A stretch of DNA of 64,000 bases from Daucus carota subsp. sativus (Eukaryota; Streptophyta; Magnoliopsida; Apiales; Apiaceae): the NCBI RefSeq assembly GCF_001625215.2, contig NC_030383.2:48666380-48730379 (forward strand). The letters run 5' to 3'. The notes below the pieces were generated by a model. It was not told where the DNA came from and made no database searches. It saw only the letters and a list, made by a program, of their open reading frames with translations. How positions within the stretch are numbered: the stretch's first letter is position 1; each line of letters opens with the position of its first letter. This document shows positions 44,123 to 56,677 of this stretch, in pieces. Made by a program: the position numbers and the translations under genes.

Positions 44123-44135
44123 GGGGGGGGGGGGG
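44123..44135. repeat. Poly(G) run
   Basis: Thirteen consecutive Gs in an otherwise AT-rich spacer. Such a run is prone to length error in sequencing. Confidence 0.8.
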
Positions 44136-44292
44136 ATCAAGTTTGAAACAACTGAAGATCAGTAAATCACTGATCATGGCAAAGTACATTGAACGGTATA
44201 AACAGCTCACCAGAAGCCCGACTTCCACGACTCAAAGTATTTCTTTGCTTTTGAATTCTTCTTTCCTTGTTTGATGCTGATTTTTTGGGAAG

Positions 44293-47200
44293 TCATTCTT
44301 GAGTATTTTTCTTCAAGAAATTCCTCAAAGAGTTGTTTGAGGACTTTGCAAATGGATTTGTGCCTTGAATTGAATTAGAACTAGCCTTCTTTCCTGCTTG
44401 TTTGGAAGTCTGAGGGTGCATCTCTGGAGCCTGCAGTAATGCAAAGAAAAATTTATCTGAAATTGATTGCTTGTCTTGAATTTATTTTATTTTTTTGTCA
44501 AATACATGATGATGCAATCACGAAGATACCTTCTTTGTTTGTTTCTTTGATGTTTCTCTTTCCTTATAAAACTCAGGCAGAGGTCTGGCTCTGAAACAGA
44601 GGCTTGGACCAAACTTCCCAACTTCTGTTTCTGCTTTCTCCTGCGAAAGCATAAGATAAACATCTAGGTCAACCCATAAATTACGTAGCATGCTATCTAA
44701 CATTTCATCAGGTAAGATCTCTGTTATCAGTTATCACCTTCAGTTTTGCTTGCCTCTGAACATTTTGCGCCTCTTTCTCGTTGAATCTGTCCTCAAGCTT
44801 CTGAAAGATTAAAAAATAACGGTTGCAGACAATAAGTTATGTGCTCGGGGAGGAAGCAAAGCAAGCAAACAAAATTATTCAAGTAAAATCAACCTTTGTA
44901 CCTGTTTCCTTCTTGCAGCTCTTTCCTCAGTTCTCAAGGTAAAAGGAGTAGATAATGTCGAAGATTGCAATTTTTTCCGACAGGCACTCAAAGATTTGGA
45001 ACAGCTGTCATTATACTCAAAATCATCAAATTTTGTTTGAAATAATAGATACAGGCATTCTTATAAAAATATTCAAACCTATAAGATTAAGTACTATGTT
45101 ATTCTGACTCTTCAGTTCAGGCGACCATAAACACATGGAAACTCATACACGACACTAATTACGTGTCAGCTTGTTTGACACAACTTATGATACTCATACC
45201 CGACACTAATTCTGTGTCAGATTGTTTGACACAACTGTGCAGACTGTGGCCAGTTTAAAGACCAATATCAGAAGAAATCATGACGCAAAAAGAGAAATAT
45301 GAGATGACAAATAGATAGAACAAACTAAATAAAAGAAAAAAGAAGAATAAGCCTAATTTAAGAAGTCCTTTTAAAACTATGTTTAGTTTGTGTATCATCT
45401 TTAGTTGCCCAAACAAAATTTAAACTGTTTTATATAAATTCTGACTGTGTCCAAAAATAAGACAGTGTCCTCATGTTTCCAATTTTAGGATCCAACACTC
45501 CATACCCAGGTCCTAGTATCATAGATTAACTATAGCCCGGCAGATAAAAAATTTGCTATAGTGTTTGTTTGCGAGCAGCAAATGGCACCTTGTGTTTTTC
45601 TTCATATTCATAAATAAGTGTTTATAAGCATTCAATGACAGTTTCATGCATATTTTATGGAGGGAGGGGGGAGTCTACTTAAATTTATTTCTGGAAATTA
45701 TGGAGCCCAAATACTGTTAAGGAAAGTGATATAGAACTAACACTGAAGATAAAAGGTGCCATTTTGGGCCACTTGTTTTGCTTCCAGGGGCTAGAGGATC
45801 AAGCAATTCCTTGTCCCTAACAATTAGTTATAAAGAGAAACTGTTAATATCTAGTCATGTCCACTTTTATATATCAAGCTTAATTGCATTAACATGTTCT
45901 GGTATAGTGATGTACCTTTTACTTTCTGTGTAGGGAGTTACTAAAGGATGTTTCAGCATTCCACTCACTGATGCCTGCAGATGTTTACATACAAATATGA
46001 ATATCGATTTAATAATTTGCAAACATCAATCCAATACCTAAATGACTTAATAAGATCAAATGAAGACTGACCGGAGTTTTTGAAGGAGTGGCACAATCTT
46101 TATTGGCCTTGTAGAAATTAGTATCAGGTGCTGAACTTTCAGTCTTTCTGGCAGCTGGAGTTGGTAATTTTTCAGGTCTCCTTGTTGGAGTAAAATTAAT
46201 GAACCTCCGTAAGGATTTTGGTGTTGTCCTCTTTTTATCTGTAGACTCCATTGTAGACCTGATGGTGGCTGGAGTATAAGAGTTCTCTTTTCTGGGGGCC
46301 AATGGTGGCATAGATTTAGCAGGGGTGGATGTCACTTTACGGAACACTGATGATTTCAAGGTAGAAAGAACTGGTCTCTTCTTTCTGTCCATTTGTACAG
46401 CATCCTGATTTAACACTGAAATTATTAGCATACACATCTACACAATCTGCAATACCACCGCAATTCTCTCTATATTGGCATATGAATTTATATACTATTC
46501 CTAGCATCGTAGCCTACCGGATATCCCTCTTCTCTTCTTAACAAGGGGCTGAGGGTTCAAGCATTGTGTTTAAGTATTGTTTTGCCTTATAGTAAATACA
46601 AGATAAATGCAAATACAACAGAAAATTCACCTTCAGCAAATTGCTTTCCAGCCTAGAAACCTTGTTTTTGTCCTCAAAATTCTCCGGTGGGTCTTCTGAT
46701 CCGATGTTCATTGCAATTTCCCCTAAAACCTTTGCCTCAGTATCCATTTCCATTCCAAGTCCCAATTCATCAGGAATTGCATAGTTTGCATTCGAATTCG
46801 ATTCATCTTCTTCAGCACTGACCATCAAATTCTCCTTACCACTCTTGATCTTGATCAAGATTTGTTCTTGTAATTCAAGTCCACTTTTTTCTGCATCAGA
46901 AGGTGCATCAATGCAGCCACCGGATCCCAATTCCGTCTCATCAGCATTCTTGGCAGCATTTTCTTGCTCAAGTAAAGCTGCAGCTTTCTTAGCAGCAGCA
47001 ATTCTCTTGTAATGAGCTTCAAAGAAGGCCTTCTTCTCCGCCACTGACCCCGGTTGAGCATACCTCTCCGCCTCCTCAACATGCCTATTCTGAGTAAAAG
47101 CAGACCATTTTTCCCATGACAGAGAGGAGTCTGTCATGAACCTCCCAAATGAAACACTCTCTCCAAGAGCATGCAGGGGATTCATCTGCATCACACACTT

Positions 47201-47379
47201 CTGCCATGTAACATTTCTCGAAAACCCGAAAACCAAAAATACTTAAAAATGAAAAAAGATCAAAACTTTACAAACCAATGTAGATCAAGATTCAAGAAAC
47301 ATGAACTAACCTGGTGGGGTTCATCAGAGGTGCCAGAAGTATAGGAAAAAGGATGCATAACACAAGCTACATCTCCCAT
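44293..47379 (-). CDS. TPX2-domain microtubule-associated protein, WVD2-like
   Basis: Eight exons on the minus strand: 47379-47311, 47185-46631, 46404-46072, 45974-45916, 45004-44902, 44800-44738, 44640-44530 and 44430-44293; frames join throughout to give 476 residues. The N-terminus MGDVACVMHPFSY and NPLHALGESVSFGRFM plus LSWEKWSAF are characteristic of plant WVD2-like 7-type proteins. The C-terminal TPX2 module spans about residues 350-430: PFTLRTEERAARRKQKLED, then FGPSLCFRARPLPEFYKERE. The middle is Ser/Thr/Pro- and Lys-rich (FTPTRRPEKLPTP), suited to phosphorylation. By family it binds and bundles cortical microtubules and affects anisotropic growth. Intron 4 (45005-45915) carries a 52-bp tandem repeat. 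Confidence 0.88.
45133..45237. repeat. Two-copy 52-bp tandem repeat in an intron
   Basis: Two units with actcatac(a/c)cgacactaatt then tgtcag(c/a)ttgtttgacac. Within each unit gacac and gtgtc words can pair. Confidence 0.6.
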
Positions 47380-47957
47380 TTCTTCACAAGACAACAACAG
47401 AGAAGTGAACAAGAGGCTTAAAAATATGTGTCAAGTTACAGCAGCCGTTACACTTAAGTTTCAGTTATGATTTTATGGGACTTTATTTTGAAGCATTTGA
47501 AATTCAAATAAAAGGGCTTTCTTTTCATGCTTGGGCTAAAAGAGAAGTGTGATACAAATTTAAAATGTCATGTGGTGGGGTAGCTTTTTGTTACGTATAG
47601 ATATTGCCCCATTTTGAGGCCGTTACTCGGTCTTTATCCACCCTAAGATGGGTCCACTTGAAAAAGTAATAGTTTTTTTTATATTTTTCCAGTTATTTTA
47701 AACTGAGAGGGGCTTGATTTTAATTGTGGTCACAGGGGTCTGAATTCAGTGGATTAGTTGATGACTTGTGAGAACCGTCTGAAAGTGAGTAATACTTTTT
47801 CTTTTGAATAAAAAGTGAGTAATACTTAATCGGGTGCACATATTTGAAAAAAATATCCTAAATTAATCTCAAAGAAGATAACCGTCTTAATGTGCACCCG
47901 ATTAAATATTATTCACTTTTAATCGGATGCACATATTTGAAAAATTACAATCCAAAA
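47380..47957. other. Intergenic DNA, promoter of the WVD2-like gene
   Basis: Holds the presumed minus-strand promoter. An inverted repeat, ttaatcgggtgcaca (about 47827) and tgtgcacccgattaa (about 47894-47908), with a third partial copy near 47923, lies beside the 266-bp repeat. Confidence 0.5.
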
Positions 47958-48223
47958 TGCTGAATTTGTCTTATGTTTATCTTTTAATCCTTCTTAATGT
48001 TATATGATATAACGTTTTAAAATCCTAAACGTCCTTTTTAATGTTACATGATGTAACGTTTTTAAACCTCAAACGCTAAATCATATAGTGTTTTATTTTC
48101 AAAACGGGAAATATCATCTTATGTTTTATAAAAAATTTCAAATAAGTTTTGTCCAAATTTTGAAACGTTAAATTGTTAAATTATTCAGCGTTAATAAATG
48201 ATATTTGAAGTTATTTTTCTTAA
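47958..48223. repeat. 266-bp direct repeat, copy 1
   Basis: I compared this base by base with 49547-49812 and found no difference. It contains short internal repeats (ttaatgtta-catgat-aacgttt). It is not bounded by TG...CA and no primer-binding site follows, so it does not look like an LTR. Confidence 0.85.
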
Positions 48224-48568
48224 GACTTAATTACCGAAAAAACTATTAAACTTTTATGATTTTTTCATTTTAACCATAACACTAATTTTGTTGCAGGAAA
48301 ATGCAACTAACTAATAGAAAGCATATTTGAGAGAACCCAATTTTAACCATGGTTAAATGGATATCCTATACAACATTACTAAAATATCATTTTTTTTATA
48401 ATTTTAGTTTAAATATTACATAATTCATTATATACAGACCAAACAAACAAACAAAATTATTAGGGTTCGTCATAACGTAATTTTAAATTATTGTCATCTA
48501 AATAATTAATTTAGTTTAGTTTACATTTTTTTGATCGGTAAGAATTTACACTTATTTTAAAAATTATA

Positions 48569-48830
48569 CTCCCTCCGTCCCTTTTTACATGTCCCTTTTG
48601 AAAAAAAAATTTGTCCCAAATTACTTGTCCACTTCTCTTTTCAAAACAACTTTTTGTATGTTTTTTCAAAATGTAACAACTTCCAATGTTTGACTAGGAT
48701 ATATATATACACAACTCTATCTAATTCATTACATTTATTAGGGATATGTATGAAAACAAGATATCCACCTAACATTTTCTTAAGATGCGTTATTTTTTCA
48801 AAAGGGACAAGTAAAAGGGGACGGAGGGAG
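48569..48830. mobile_element. Stowaway MITE
   Basis: Starts ctccctccgtccctttttac and ends with the inverse (gtaaaaggggacggagggag), flanked by TA at 48567-48568 and 48831-48832; 262 bp. Confidence 0.9.
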
Positions 48831-48838
48831 TATATGTG

Positions 48839-48842
48839 TATA

Positions 48843-48906
<64 letters not shown>
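48839..48906. repeat. (TA)n microsatellite
   Basis: About 68 bp of almost pure TA beginning right after the Stowaway MITE. Confidence 0.9.
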
Positions 48907-48908
<2 letters not shown>

Positions 48909-49546
48909 TAATATTGTTGAAGAATTATATTTATTATCGAAAATCATAGTATTTGAATTGTTTGTTTTTTTAGATGAATACTAGTTCAATAAAGTTTTAT
49001 TGTCGAAACAATTACTAACAAAATGCATAAAAAATATATAATATTTATTAAAAATCATGTAGAAATCTCAAAACACCATATATATTATATGTGCTTGTGT
49101 AGGTTGTACCCGAACAAAACACATTTATCATATCCATGTTGCAGTAATATGTCGACAAAATTAGTAACACCAATTCATAGAGCGATCAAGAGTTTAAATA
49201 AATTTATAAATTCGATACAATTATTTAAATCACATGAAAAATTATCGATACATTGTCCTCTACCTTCATACATAAATTATGATTCGCTCTATATTTGTGT
49301 AAAATATGAATTAGGACATTGACCTTTTAATTGGATGGTAAAAAATTAATAAAATTCGTATACTAATTAATTTAATAATTAATAACTTGACAATATATGT
49401 GATATCTCAATTTTAACTTAACCGTGGTTATGGATTAGTGAGAGTGGGTTTTCTGAATATAATATTTTAAAGTTACTTGCATTATCCTGCAATAAATATA
49501 CTATTATGGTTAAATTGAAAAAAACATGATAGTTGTATAGTTTTTT

Positions 49547-49812
49547 TGCTGAATTTGTCTTATGTTTATCTTTTAATCCTTCTTAATGTTATATGATATA
49601 ACGTTTTAAAATCCTAAACGTCCTTTTTAATGTTACATGATGTAACGTTTTTAAACCTCAAACGCTAAATCATATAGTGTTTTATTTTCAAAACGGGAAA
49701 TATCATCTTATGTTTTATAAAAAATTTCAAATAAGTTTTGTCCAAATTTTGAAACGTTAAATTGTTAAATTATTCAGCGTTAATAAATGATATTTGAAGT
49801 TATTTTTCTTAA
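49547..49812. repeat. 266-bp direct repeat, copy 2
   Basis: Identical to 47958-48223. The perfect match implies a recent duplication or gene conversion. Confidence 0.85.
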
Positions 49813-50508
49813 CTATGATATTCTAGATATTAGTTATGGGTTTATGATATCTGATAAATTTTCTCTGTTCAATCCCCTTGATCTTTGTTCTGAAAATTGT
49901 TGCTTAAATCTCTAATTATTTAATTAATTCTCATTAATCATTGTTCAGTAACTTGCTCAACTGCTCAAATCTTCTATTATCCAGTTAATTAATCATATTT
50001 TCACCGATCAAATCCGATTCGAGTTTTCAAAGACATTGATGATCGCATACATTACTGACATAGCTAATCTCTGATCCGTTACCATATTAGTATCATTCTA
50101 TAAATAAAAAAAATTATTGTAATGAAAATCTTGTAAATTTGTAAAAGTCTCCCAGTTGTGCCAACTTCACACAATGACATGGTCACCTCCCAACAGACTG
50201 AACCACTGGTGGTAGCAACTTCACTTGCTACCAACACCACAATCCTTTTTAACTGCTTGGACAGCTAAAGTTAAACACACACAAACACACATGCAAATAT
50301 GCAATCATGTCTCCAACACTCACTCTCCTGCTTTCCTTTCGTACATGTACATGTTACTTTCGACCAGTACTACTAAAAGCAAATCTCCAATTTTAAAACT
50401 GTCATCTTAAAAGATTGTTGCTTCAACATCAAGTTCAGAGCTTATAATAGAAATATCATGAGTTGTTCGTCGTAAAATGTAGATGGCTTATGAGCTATAA
50501 TCTGATCA
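49813..50508. other. Intergenic DNA
   Basis: Nothing coding seen; the end near 50508 should be the 3' UTR of the minus-strand DUF971 gene. Confidence 0.5.
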
Positions 50509-53501
50509 CTAACTTCTTCTAGGTGGATCTCGGCTCAGTCCATGCTTCTGCAATGTTTTGATATAATTTCTCATCAGTGTAAACTTGTTGCTTCCAATAT
50601 AATACAGATACTCCCAAGTGTATATCCCAGTTTTATGGAGATCGTCAAAAAGCAACCTACAACAGCCACCAAAGTAAACATCATCACTGGATCAATGAAA
50701 CCATGACTTTCATTTCCCTTTTATTATTACTTGTCAGTGCGGAAGTCTCCTAGAGTACCTTACCCCGTAGTTTCCTACGGGTTCTCCAGACATGATGCCC
50801 ACATGGCGACGCCCATATATCACCTGAATCAGGATTGGCATAACTCAGTAAACACCCCCTTGAGAAATACTTGAAGTCATATCTCACTAGAGAAAATAAT
50901 TATTGGTATTCAGATAATAATATTGCTACAACTCGGCTAAACCACAGGATAATTTCAGCAAAAATAATATATGAACTTAACGATATCACTCAAGCAAAGT
51001 TACATAACTATGATTACAATCCCTCGCAATTTTGGAGGTTTCTAAGTAGTAGAAAACTCTTACAAAATATCTCATACTCCCAAATAAGCCTCACTTAGTT
51101 CTTTTATCTTGACCCTCATCGTAATCATGTAAAATATCCTTTATACCCTTGGAGTTGAGCTGGTGTTCTCACACTGCCCTTGTACTCTGTTTTTACATTT
51201 CTCTTTTTTTATGTAAACATTACAGATAGTCTTGACTCTTCTCCAGCATATATCATATATAATTATATATAATGTTAAATTTTCCTAGCAATATTATTTA
51301 CATTAACACATTAAAGTACAAAAAGCACGCTTGCCGCTTATGCACTCGACCAGACAGGTTTCCACATTTCGAAACAGTTACAATAATAAATTACTCAAAT
51401 AAGTTTTATAGAAAAGAAAATCTAATAGAGAATAGCTAAGAAATCCAATTATAGATGTGGAGAACTTTATTATGCTTGCTCACACGATCTGTGTACAGAA
51501 TCAATTACCTTTTCACCTCCAACTGATCTGATCTTGCTATCAGCAGCTGGGCTATATATTCTTAAGAATTCGGATGACAATTTGTACACGCTACCATTGG
51601 CATATTCCACTTCTACCTAGGAATAAAAACTACAATTCGACAGATGAATCTCAAAATTACAACCAAGGTTAATAAGAGCTAATTATGTTTGATGCTAAAA
51701 CTAATTGAACATCAAGATTTAAATTGCAACAATCATCAAACTAGAGAATGTATAGTTCCAGAGTTGTACGAGACTACGAGCATGAAACCACTGTTCTAGC
51801 TGAGACAAACAAACCTCTAGTAGGAACTAAGTGGCTACTGCAGATATTGCAAACTACATCCCTGGTCATTAATCTAGAGATCAAACTAATGGAATTCAAA
51901 ACATAACATGTCTTTCACGCTTCTCACTTGCAAACAGGTAACACCCTCTTTACTTGTTGAAATGATTTATGTAGTAGTTTTTAACCTGACCAAGTCCAAA
52001 GACCTCCACTATCATATTTCTATAAAAGGTCCAATCTATCCTGGTAGCGACCTCTCAAAGAAGACAAATCCAGCAGAGAGAAAGTAAAGATTATACATGA
52101 ACTAAGAAACATGACAAATGGAGTGTACTGGTATATGTCAATGTGCAACAACTGGCGCTTAGATGAGACTTAATCCCGATTAATCAGCGATTAGTCATTG
52201 TTCCGTAGCTCGTTGAACTGATTAAATCTCTAATAATCCAATTAATCATCCTATTAATCTCCCATTAATATGATTAATCCTTGTTATGTGCCTTCACTGT
52301 TTAAGTCCCAGTCGCGCTTTTTACAACGCTGGATGTAATTAATAAAAACTCCTCGAAAATAAAGATATTAAATCAACGCTTCTTTGAACCATATTAGACA
52401 CATGTTTTTGTGAAGAAGACCTTCCTTGTTAGGACAGGTTGAACTTGGAAAGTGGGTAACAATAGTTCCTTCCACTAGTATTCATCTCTCTCATGAGCAA
52501 ATTTATAACAGAAATGTTCTTTATTTTAATACGAGCCACCGTTGACAAAACTTATGGCTAAGATTAGAATTCTTGAACTGTGTCCACAGCAATTGTGGGG
52601 TAATTAGGGAAATAACTACGAATTCTAACAGGAAGAAACTTATAACTATATAAATGATAGCATTAATATGCGAGTGGTATTTATCTCTGCACTACGTGAT
52701 ACTCCAGACTTATCTTGTCTATCAATTTGACCTTTTTAACATAATTTAAGGTGCATAAAAAGATACTCAAGCTTTATATTTTTTGAATTTTCTTTTTGTG
52801 AATAACAAGTTATAGTTTAAACTTAGTATTAAGCATGAGCTTGAACTGATAGACTAGTGTCTATAATTATGCTCGGTTTTGATTAGAAATTTTACTTCGT
52901 AACTCCCTCTCTTGCTTGTTTATTGTTGCCACAAACTGAACACACGACATACTTATTATATTTCCTAAACATCCACATTACTATTGCAGTTTCTCTTGGA
53001 ACCACAAAACTCACAATATTTCGAAGAAAAAAGGAGACTGTATATCAACAAGAAACTATATGTCCTACATAATCAAGATACTCCTTTTGGCATAAGACAA
53101 TCACCAGTCTAGTTCCTTCAATATTACAAACTAACCAAATAGATAAATCTTTAAATAAACATATTAAGTAACACATCAATAAAGACTAGAAATTTCAGAT
53201 TCAAGTCATGAATTGCTCCTCTAAATATCATTCTAGGTTCAGAACACAAAAAAATGAAATGGGTACGTGAGAAAACACAAAATTAGTATATGTGCTCATC
53301 AAAATTGCAAAAATAGCTAAACGCAACAGGATCTCAAGAAAAAGAAATGGAGTATAATAAAAATAAATCGTGAAAACAAAATTGAAAATGAGAAAGAGGA
53401 GAGCATACAGAATTGGGAGGGTGAAGAGAGAACTTGGTGAGGCGAGGGCAGTTGGAGGGTGTATGTATATATGTATGTATAGCTCTCTGAAACTTCAACA
53501 T
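50509..53501 (-). CDS. Small DUF971 (GBBH-like N-terminal) protein, probably mitochondrial
   Basis: Four exons on the minus strand, 53501-53409, 51616-51509, 50823-50759 and 50656-50509, give 137 residues. The first 31 residues (MLKFQRAIHTYIHTPSNCPR) are basic and without acids, like a mitochondrial presequence. The rest is one DUF971 domain: VEYANGSVYKLSSEFLRIYS, IRSVGGEKVIYGRRHVGIM, then NYGVRLLFDDLHKTGIYTWE and the tail GLSRDPPRR. The same fold is the N-terminal domain of gamma-butyrobetaine hydroxylase and occurs alone in many bacteria; its role in plants is unknown. The third exon must use the donor AAG|GTACTC, not the GTAAGG seven bases earlier, to keep frame (NYGVR|LLFDD). Intron 1 is 1.79 kb with no other gene seen. 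Confidence 0.83.
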
Positions 53502-53699
53502 ACTTTCTCTTCTCTCCTTGACTTGTTCAAACAGCTCTCGATTGTAATTCCAATTTCTTCAGGAGGGCTGTAATTATGTAGTCAGGTTTTTGGGCCTGTT
53601 TCCCAAGCCTCAAACTTGATCGCGTTTAAAAAACCAACAAGGCTTGGGATTTCAACAGCACTATCTGGTTGGGCCGACCTACACCGAGTTTTGACCGAA

Positions 53700-53830
53700 C
53701 ATTATTGAATTTTAATTATTTTTTTATGGATCGAGTCGAGCTTTTTAATCGAATATAGAGCTCGTGCTCGTTTACTAACGAGTCAAATACAAGCTTGTTT
53801 GCGAATAAATACAAGCCGAGTCAAGCCAGA
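53700..53830. repeat. Diverged gctcg/gagtc-rich fragment
   Basis: Words such as gatcgagtcgagc, gagctcgtgctcg and tttgcgaataaatacaagcc resemble the arms of the hAT element at 11899-12785. Probably an old, truncated relative. Confidence 0.35.
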
Positions 53831-53869
53831 AAAAATATAAGGTCAAATCGCTAATTAGTGTAAAATAGC

Positions 53870-54310
53870 AAACCAAATTTGCTATCATGAATGTCTAATA
53901 TATATTCATTGTTTGCTAAAACAATCCTTCTGACATTTATAAAATACTCTCCCAAAGTAGATTATAATAACTAAAATTATCTCCTAAAGTCACTCTCATG
54001 GTCAATCAAAGTACAAGTTGCATATTGATTTTAATAATTAAATTTATTATTATTTTTCTTGTTATTAATGGATCGTATTTGTTTCAGGTAAAGTAGTCTT
54101 ACAAGTTGGCACGTTTTCTTTTAGGACATTAAGTTTTATCGTTTAAATTTTCAGAGATTTTTTCATGTCTTTCGGTTAGATAATAAATTTTTTGAATGAA
54201 AGAAACTTATCGGAGTATTGATGTATCTCGTTACGAGCAAGTGCATTTCTTCCAAAAAAAAGTACAATTGTAAACAGTTAAAAAACAAGAATTTTAACTC
54301 TTAGAATTCT
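53870..54310. repeat. Diverged direct repeat, copy A, with an internal insertion
   Basis: Shares ordered blocks with 55340-55785 (aacaatccttct, tagattataa, catg(g/a)tcaat, aagtacaa(t/g)tg, aagaattttaactctt). The block aaagtaca is doubled at 54008 and 54259, bounding a 240-bp insert that ends in a short poly(A). Confidence 0.5.
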
Positions 54311-55339
54311 CAAATCAATCTTCCGATCTATTACTCAAATTGTGTCCATCATATCATATACTAGAATTATAACTCCTCTCCCGATTTGTTATAACGATTC
54401 AATTAAAAGTTAATTATACTCTTTCTAATTGTATAAAGCGCTCAATGTCATATTAACAAATCAAGAGCAAACACAATCCAACTAAACAAACATTATGAGT
54501 CAATAAATACTATGTAACTCTTGGATTAAGGAATTAGTTACTCATGATAAGATGAGGCAGATATATTTATATCACAAACCATAAGTATAAGAATTTAAGT
54601 ACGAAGAATACAACTTGATAAAATTGCTTGAAATTCGGATAAATCTCTCCACTCCTTCTTCCAATCTCTCTCATAGGTGTTGCTCTCCTTTTTCTCTCTA
54701 GCAACAATATCTCTCTATTCTTTGATATAATACAAAATTGTCTCCAGTAATCTCTATCAAAAACCCTAATATATAAGAGTTTTTATGATTTACAAGAAAA
54801 TAAAGTAATATCCTAAAATGAGCTGAATTCTGATGCTAAAATTCGTAGGTTGACTTTCAGGCCTGTCTCAGGGCCGTTCCACTTGGAATTCTGATGTTGG
54901 ACCATCTCAGAATTGTAGATAATTCAATTGTCTTCGCGTGGACTGTAAAAACGTCCAATTCTGATGAACTCTAGAATTCCAGTTATGGCCTAAACAATAT
55001 TTTTTTGGCAGGCTATCCGTAAAATCCAAATTTTTATATAATTAAGTTCAAATAAACTCCATTTAATCCAAATTTAGGAATATTTATTCTCCTGCCATTA
55101 AACACTTTTAAAATCAATTAATAATACGTCGATTATTTACGAAATACAAAAATTATTCGTTCACAGGAAATGACTGATATCACTACCAATATCAAGTCTT
55201 TTATTTATCTCTTATAATTCAAAAGTGCGGAGAAGGATTTGGTGATGTGTGATTATCAACTACTAAATCTAATAATAAAATAATAAAAGATATATAATGA
55301 ATATGAGAGAAAAAAAACAAGAATTAGAGTTCTTCAATA

Positions 55340-55785
55340 ACGTTTAATATGTGTCTCTTATTGGCTAAAAACAATCCTTCTAATATTTATAATATCCTAT
55401 CGCAAGGTAGATTATAACGCATACTCCCTCCGTCCCTCTGAAATATATACATATGGATTGGACACGGAGATTAAGAAAAGTGTATAAAGTAATGTATAGT
55501 AAGAAAAAGCGAAAGAAAAGTGGGTAAAGTAGTAGGACCCATCAATATATAATTGATAGATTGGGAAAAGTAGTTGAAAGTAGTGGGTAGGTGGGGTTTT
55601 TATATTATAAAATATTGCTATTTTAGGAAAGTTTTGAAATGTATAGAATTTAGTGGGACATCCAAAAAAAAAAAGTGTATAGAATTAAATGAGACGGAGG
55701 GAGTACAATTGTTCCCTAAAACCACTTTCATGATCAATTAAAGTACAATTATAAATCGTTTAGAATCAAGAATTTTAACTCTTCG
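55340..55785. repeat. Diverged direct repeat, copy B, split by a MITE
   Basis: Partner of 53870-54310. Here the block order is interrupted by the Stowaway at 55424-55703. Confidence 0.5.
55424..55703. mobile_element. Stowaway MITE
   Basis: Starts ctccctccgtccctctgaaa and ends with gagacggagggag, flanked by TA at 55422-55423 and 55704-55705; 280 bp. Confidence 0.88.
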
Positions 55786-56374
55786 CATCCACATTTCTTG
55801 GACCGGCTATTGTATGTTGATACAATTTTTCTGACGAACAAATGATTTTATTATATGTGCATATCTTTTGAAAAAAAGAATACCCCGTAAAGAAAAACCC
55901 TTTGAATGCTCCACGAGATGCTTGTAAATGATTCCCTACAGTATTTGGACAAACCGACATGGATCAAATGATTCGTTATCTTTTTCGAGATAACCAAAAT
56001 ACCATGTCGCGCAAACAAACAAGAGTGACATTTCTAATCAATGGCCTAAGGTTGTTAGTACGCTAATTAACAAAGAGAGACGAGTTCCTGGATTTTGTAT
56101 TTAATAACACAAAGATAAAAATCGTACGGCAAGATTGAGTTTTTTAAGTTGAGCTAGCTTACCAAATCAAAAACTATCATATGATTTTACTGTATGTGTG
56201 TTCTAGTTAAGGACCACCTTGTTCTTGAACTGCCCAATCTGCTAATGAGAACTATAGTAACTTGATAGTTTGATTTTTGAATTTGACTTGAACTTCAGTA
56301 CTTGTTCTAATTTGAAATGCAAAATATTATCTGAGATCAGGCTCTGAAAAACTCACTGGTGTGGTACTGAAGCA

Positions 56375-56503
56375 CGATTGGATAGCCCAGTGGTGGATTT
56401 ATCCTCTATTGTCCCGGGACACTCGGGTTCGACTCTCACCCGAGAATTATTAAAACAGATAGTAATTTGTAAGGCATATAAGCCTGCATTGTCAAAGCAA
56501 TCT
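56375..56503 (+). mobile_element. tRNA-derived SINE, copy 2
   Basis: Pol III box A TAGCCCAGTGG (56383-56393) and box B GGTTCGACTC (56426-56435) are spaced as in a tRNA gene. The region is followed by a non-tRNA 3' part shared with 24710-24844. It is too diverged at the 5' end to name the parent tRNA. Confidence 0.72.
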
Positions 56504-56677
56504 TCTAAGTTTGATAAAGTAAACAATTTCAAAGAAGTTGAGCATCAAGTTGACTAGTGATTTGCCTCGGAGTATTTGTATATGGCTACACAAATCAAAT
56601 GTAATGAAGTAGTAGGTATTACTACTCAATAATAACTGAAATTAGATGAAATAAAGATAAAGGTGCCCGCATCCTAG

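Larger units (their letters stand above)
48236..49547. repeat. Inverted-repeat element, MULE-like, between the 266-bp repeats
   Basis: The left arm (48236-48312: gaaaaaactatt, ttttaaccata, ttgttgcagga, aatgcaactaac) is mirrored at 49472-49547 (gttacttgcatt, tcctgcaataa, tatggttaaatt, atagtttttt). The arms are imperfect. The interior is AT-rich, has no transposase, and contains a Stowaway MITE and a TA microsatellite. Confidence 0.6.

Noticed and set aside
47958-49812. LTR retrotransposon or TRIM with 266-bp LTRs
   Set aside because: The repeats do not start TG and end CA, no tRNA primer-binding site follows copy 1, no polypurine tract precedes copy 2, and no flanking 5-bp duplication was seen.
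50766-50823. Splice donor GTAAGG at the end of the third DUF971 exon
   Set aside because: It would put the last exon out of frame (quick stop after the joint); AAG|GTACTC seven bases later keeps the conserved reading.
55775-55960. Small minus-strand gene or organelle-derived insert
   Set aside because: The 61-codon frame has no motif I recognise, and I could not match it to any plastid or mitochondrial gene.
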